Source of the DNA: Bifidobacteriaceae bacterium
GTDB taxonomy: Bacteria > Actinomycetota > Actinomycetes > Actinomycetales > WQXJ01
Assembly: GCA_031279575.1 (NCBI GenBank)
Contig: JAITIG010000105.1
Location: 1 to 5,845, forward strand
Reading direction: 5' to 3'
Length of the DNA stretch: 5,845 bases
The notes beneath the pieces were generated by a model, which did no database searches, had not been told where the DNA came from, and worked only from the letters and a program-made list of their open reading frames with translations. The position numbers and the translations under genes were made by a program. Shown here in pieces: positions 5,378-5,845 of this stretch; the first letter of the stretch is position 1; each line of letters opens with the position of its first letter.

Positions 5378-5845
5378 CCCCGGCCCGGCCCCGGCCCCCG
5401 CCGCCGACCCAGCCCCCGCCCAGCCCCCGGCCCAGCCGCCGACCCCGCCCCGGCCCAGCATCCGGCCCCGCCGCCGACCCGGCCGCCGGCCCAGCCCCGG
5501 CCCAGCACCCAGCCCAGCCGCCGACCCCGCACCCGACCCAGCCGCCGACCCAGCCGCCAACCCCACCCCGGCCCAGCCCCCGCCCAGCATCCGGCCCCGC
5601 CGCCGACCCGGCCGCCGATCCCACCCCGGCCCATCATCCGGCCCCGCCGCCGATCCCGGCCCCGCCCAGCACCCCGCCCAGCCGCCGATCCCGCACCCGA
5701 CCCAGCCGCCGACCCAGCCGCCGACCCCACCCCGGCCCAGCATCCGGCCCAGCCGCCGACCCAGCCGCCGACCCCGCCCCCGCCCAGCATCCGGCCCAGC
5801 CGCCGACCCCACCCCGGCCCAGCATCCGGCCCAGCCGCCGACCCA
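5378..5845 (+). repeat. C-rich 11/12-bp tandem minisatellite, continuing past the window
   Basis: From 5408 to 5841 the sequence divides without remainder into 37 units: 27 of 12 bp and 10 of 11 bp, plus a partial unit at the end. The 12-bp consensus is CCCAGCCGCCGA, with a recurring variant CCCAGCATCCGG (5454, 5583, 5736, 5783, 5818) and 11-bp forms such as CCCCACCCCGG. The stretch 5378-5407 is a degenerate C/G-rich lead-in. Every T is followed by C, so no stop and no ATG, GTG or TTG exists in any forward frame. All three forward frames encode Pro-rich peptides (with Ala, Arg, Gln and Thr). The complementary strand is G-run-rich. It may be an intergenic satellite or the coding repeat of a gene whose start I cannot see. 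Confidence 0.92.
5583..5845 (+). repeat. 153-bp higher-order repeat within the minisatellite
   Basis: The order of 12- and 11-bp units starting at 5583 recurs from 5736 (offset 153) as far as the window allows. The CAT-containing units at 5583 and 5630 correspond to those at 5736 and 5783, and the unit at 5665 to that at 5818. A shorter version occupies 5454-5582 (129 bp). Each complete superunit contains exactly three 11-bp units, so its length is a multiple of three. Confidence 0.65.

Noticed and set aside
5102..5845. Long minus-strand Gly/Ala/Trp-rich open frames across the repeat and the end of the ligase gene
   Set aside because: They are the complement of the minisatellite and lack stops only because of its composition. 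One would overlap the well-supported ligase gene by about 275 bp on the opposite strand, and none resembles a known domain.
5378..5845. CRISPR array
   Set aside because: Units are 11-12 bp and contiguous, with no unique spacers and no cas genes nearby.
1..5845. A new defence, secretion or biosynthetic system
   Set aside because: All five genes belong to recognised housekeeping or conserved families. Only the repeat array at the right end is unexplained, and it has no identifiable partner gene in the window.

Overview
The window is very GC-rich. Its protein set looks like the chromosome of a high-GC actinobacterium (Actinomycetota): a GuaB3-type IMP-dehydrogenase paralogue with the actinobacterial HTTR loop, a YbaK-like deacylase of the actinobacterial subtype, GroES under a CIRCE operator, a THUMP-like methyltransferase, and a carboxylate-amine ligase resembling Mycobacterium Rv0433. 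The genus cannot be read from this sequence. I see no phage, transposase, CRISPR or defence gene.

Layout. 21-1145 (+): guaB3. 1146-1518: GC-rich intergenic stretch holding two copies of an exact 23-bp direct repeat, which flank a 20-bp imperfect inverted repeat. A separate perfect 14-bp hairpin follows. 1519-2076 (+): YbaK/EbsC-type aminoacyl-tRNA deacylase. 2077-2170: convergent intergenic with a strong hairpin that terminates groES. 2171-2464 (-): groES with no groEL next to it. 2465-2888: divergent control region with a perfect CIRCE (2613-2639), an overlapping groES promoter, and a leader starting with a GNRA-capped hairpin. 2889-4235 (+): class I SAM-dependent methyltransferase with a THUMP-like C-terminus and a Pro/Gly/Ala-rich insert. 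4235-5377 (+): glutamate-cysteine-ligase-like protein, overlapping the methyltransferase stop by one base (TGATG). 5378-5845: a C-rich 11/12-bp minisatellite that runs off the window.

How the parts relate. The genes are housekeeping: purine metabolism, tRNA proofreading, protein folding, probable RNA modification, and a peptide-bond-forming ligase. groES is the only one with a recognisable regulator, since HrcA binding to CIRCE would block its promoter until heat stress. The methyltransferase and ligase probably form a translationally coupled two-gene operon read away from groES.

Most unusual is the 3' end. At least 37 tandem 11/12-bp units begin just after the ligase stop. All three forward frames are stop-free to the window edge, and the superunits are multiples of three. 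Similar GC-rich low-complexity growth appears inside the methyltransferase and in the intergenic region after guaB3.
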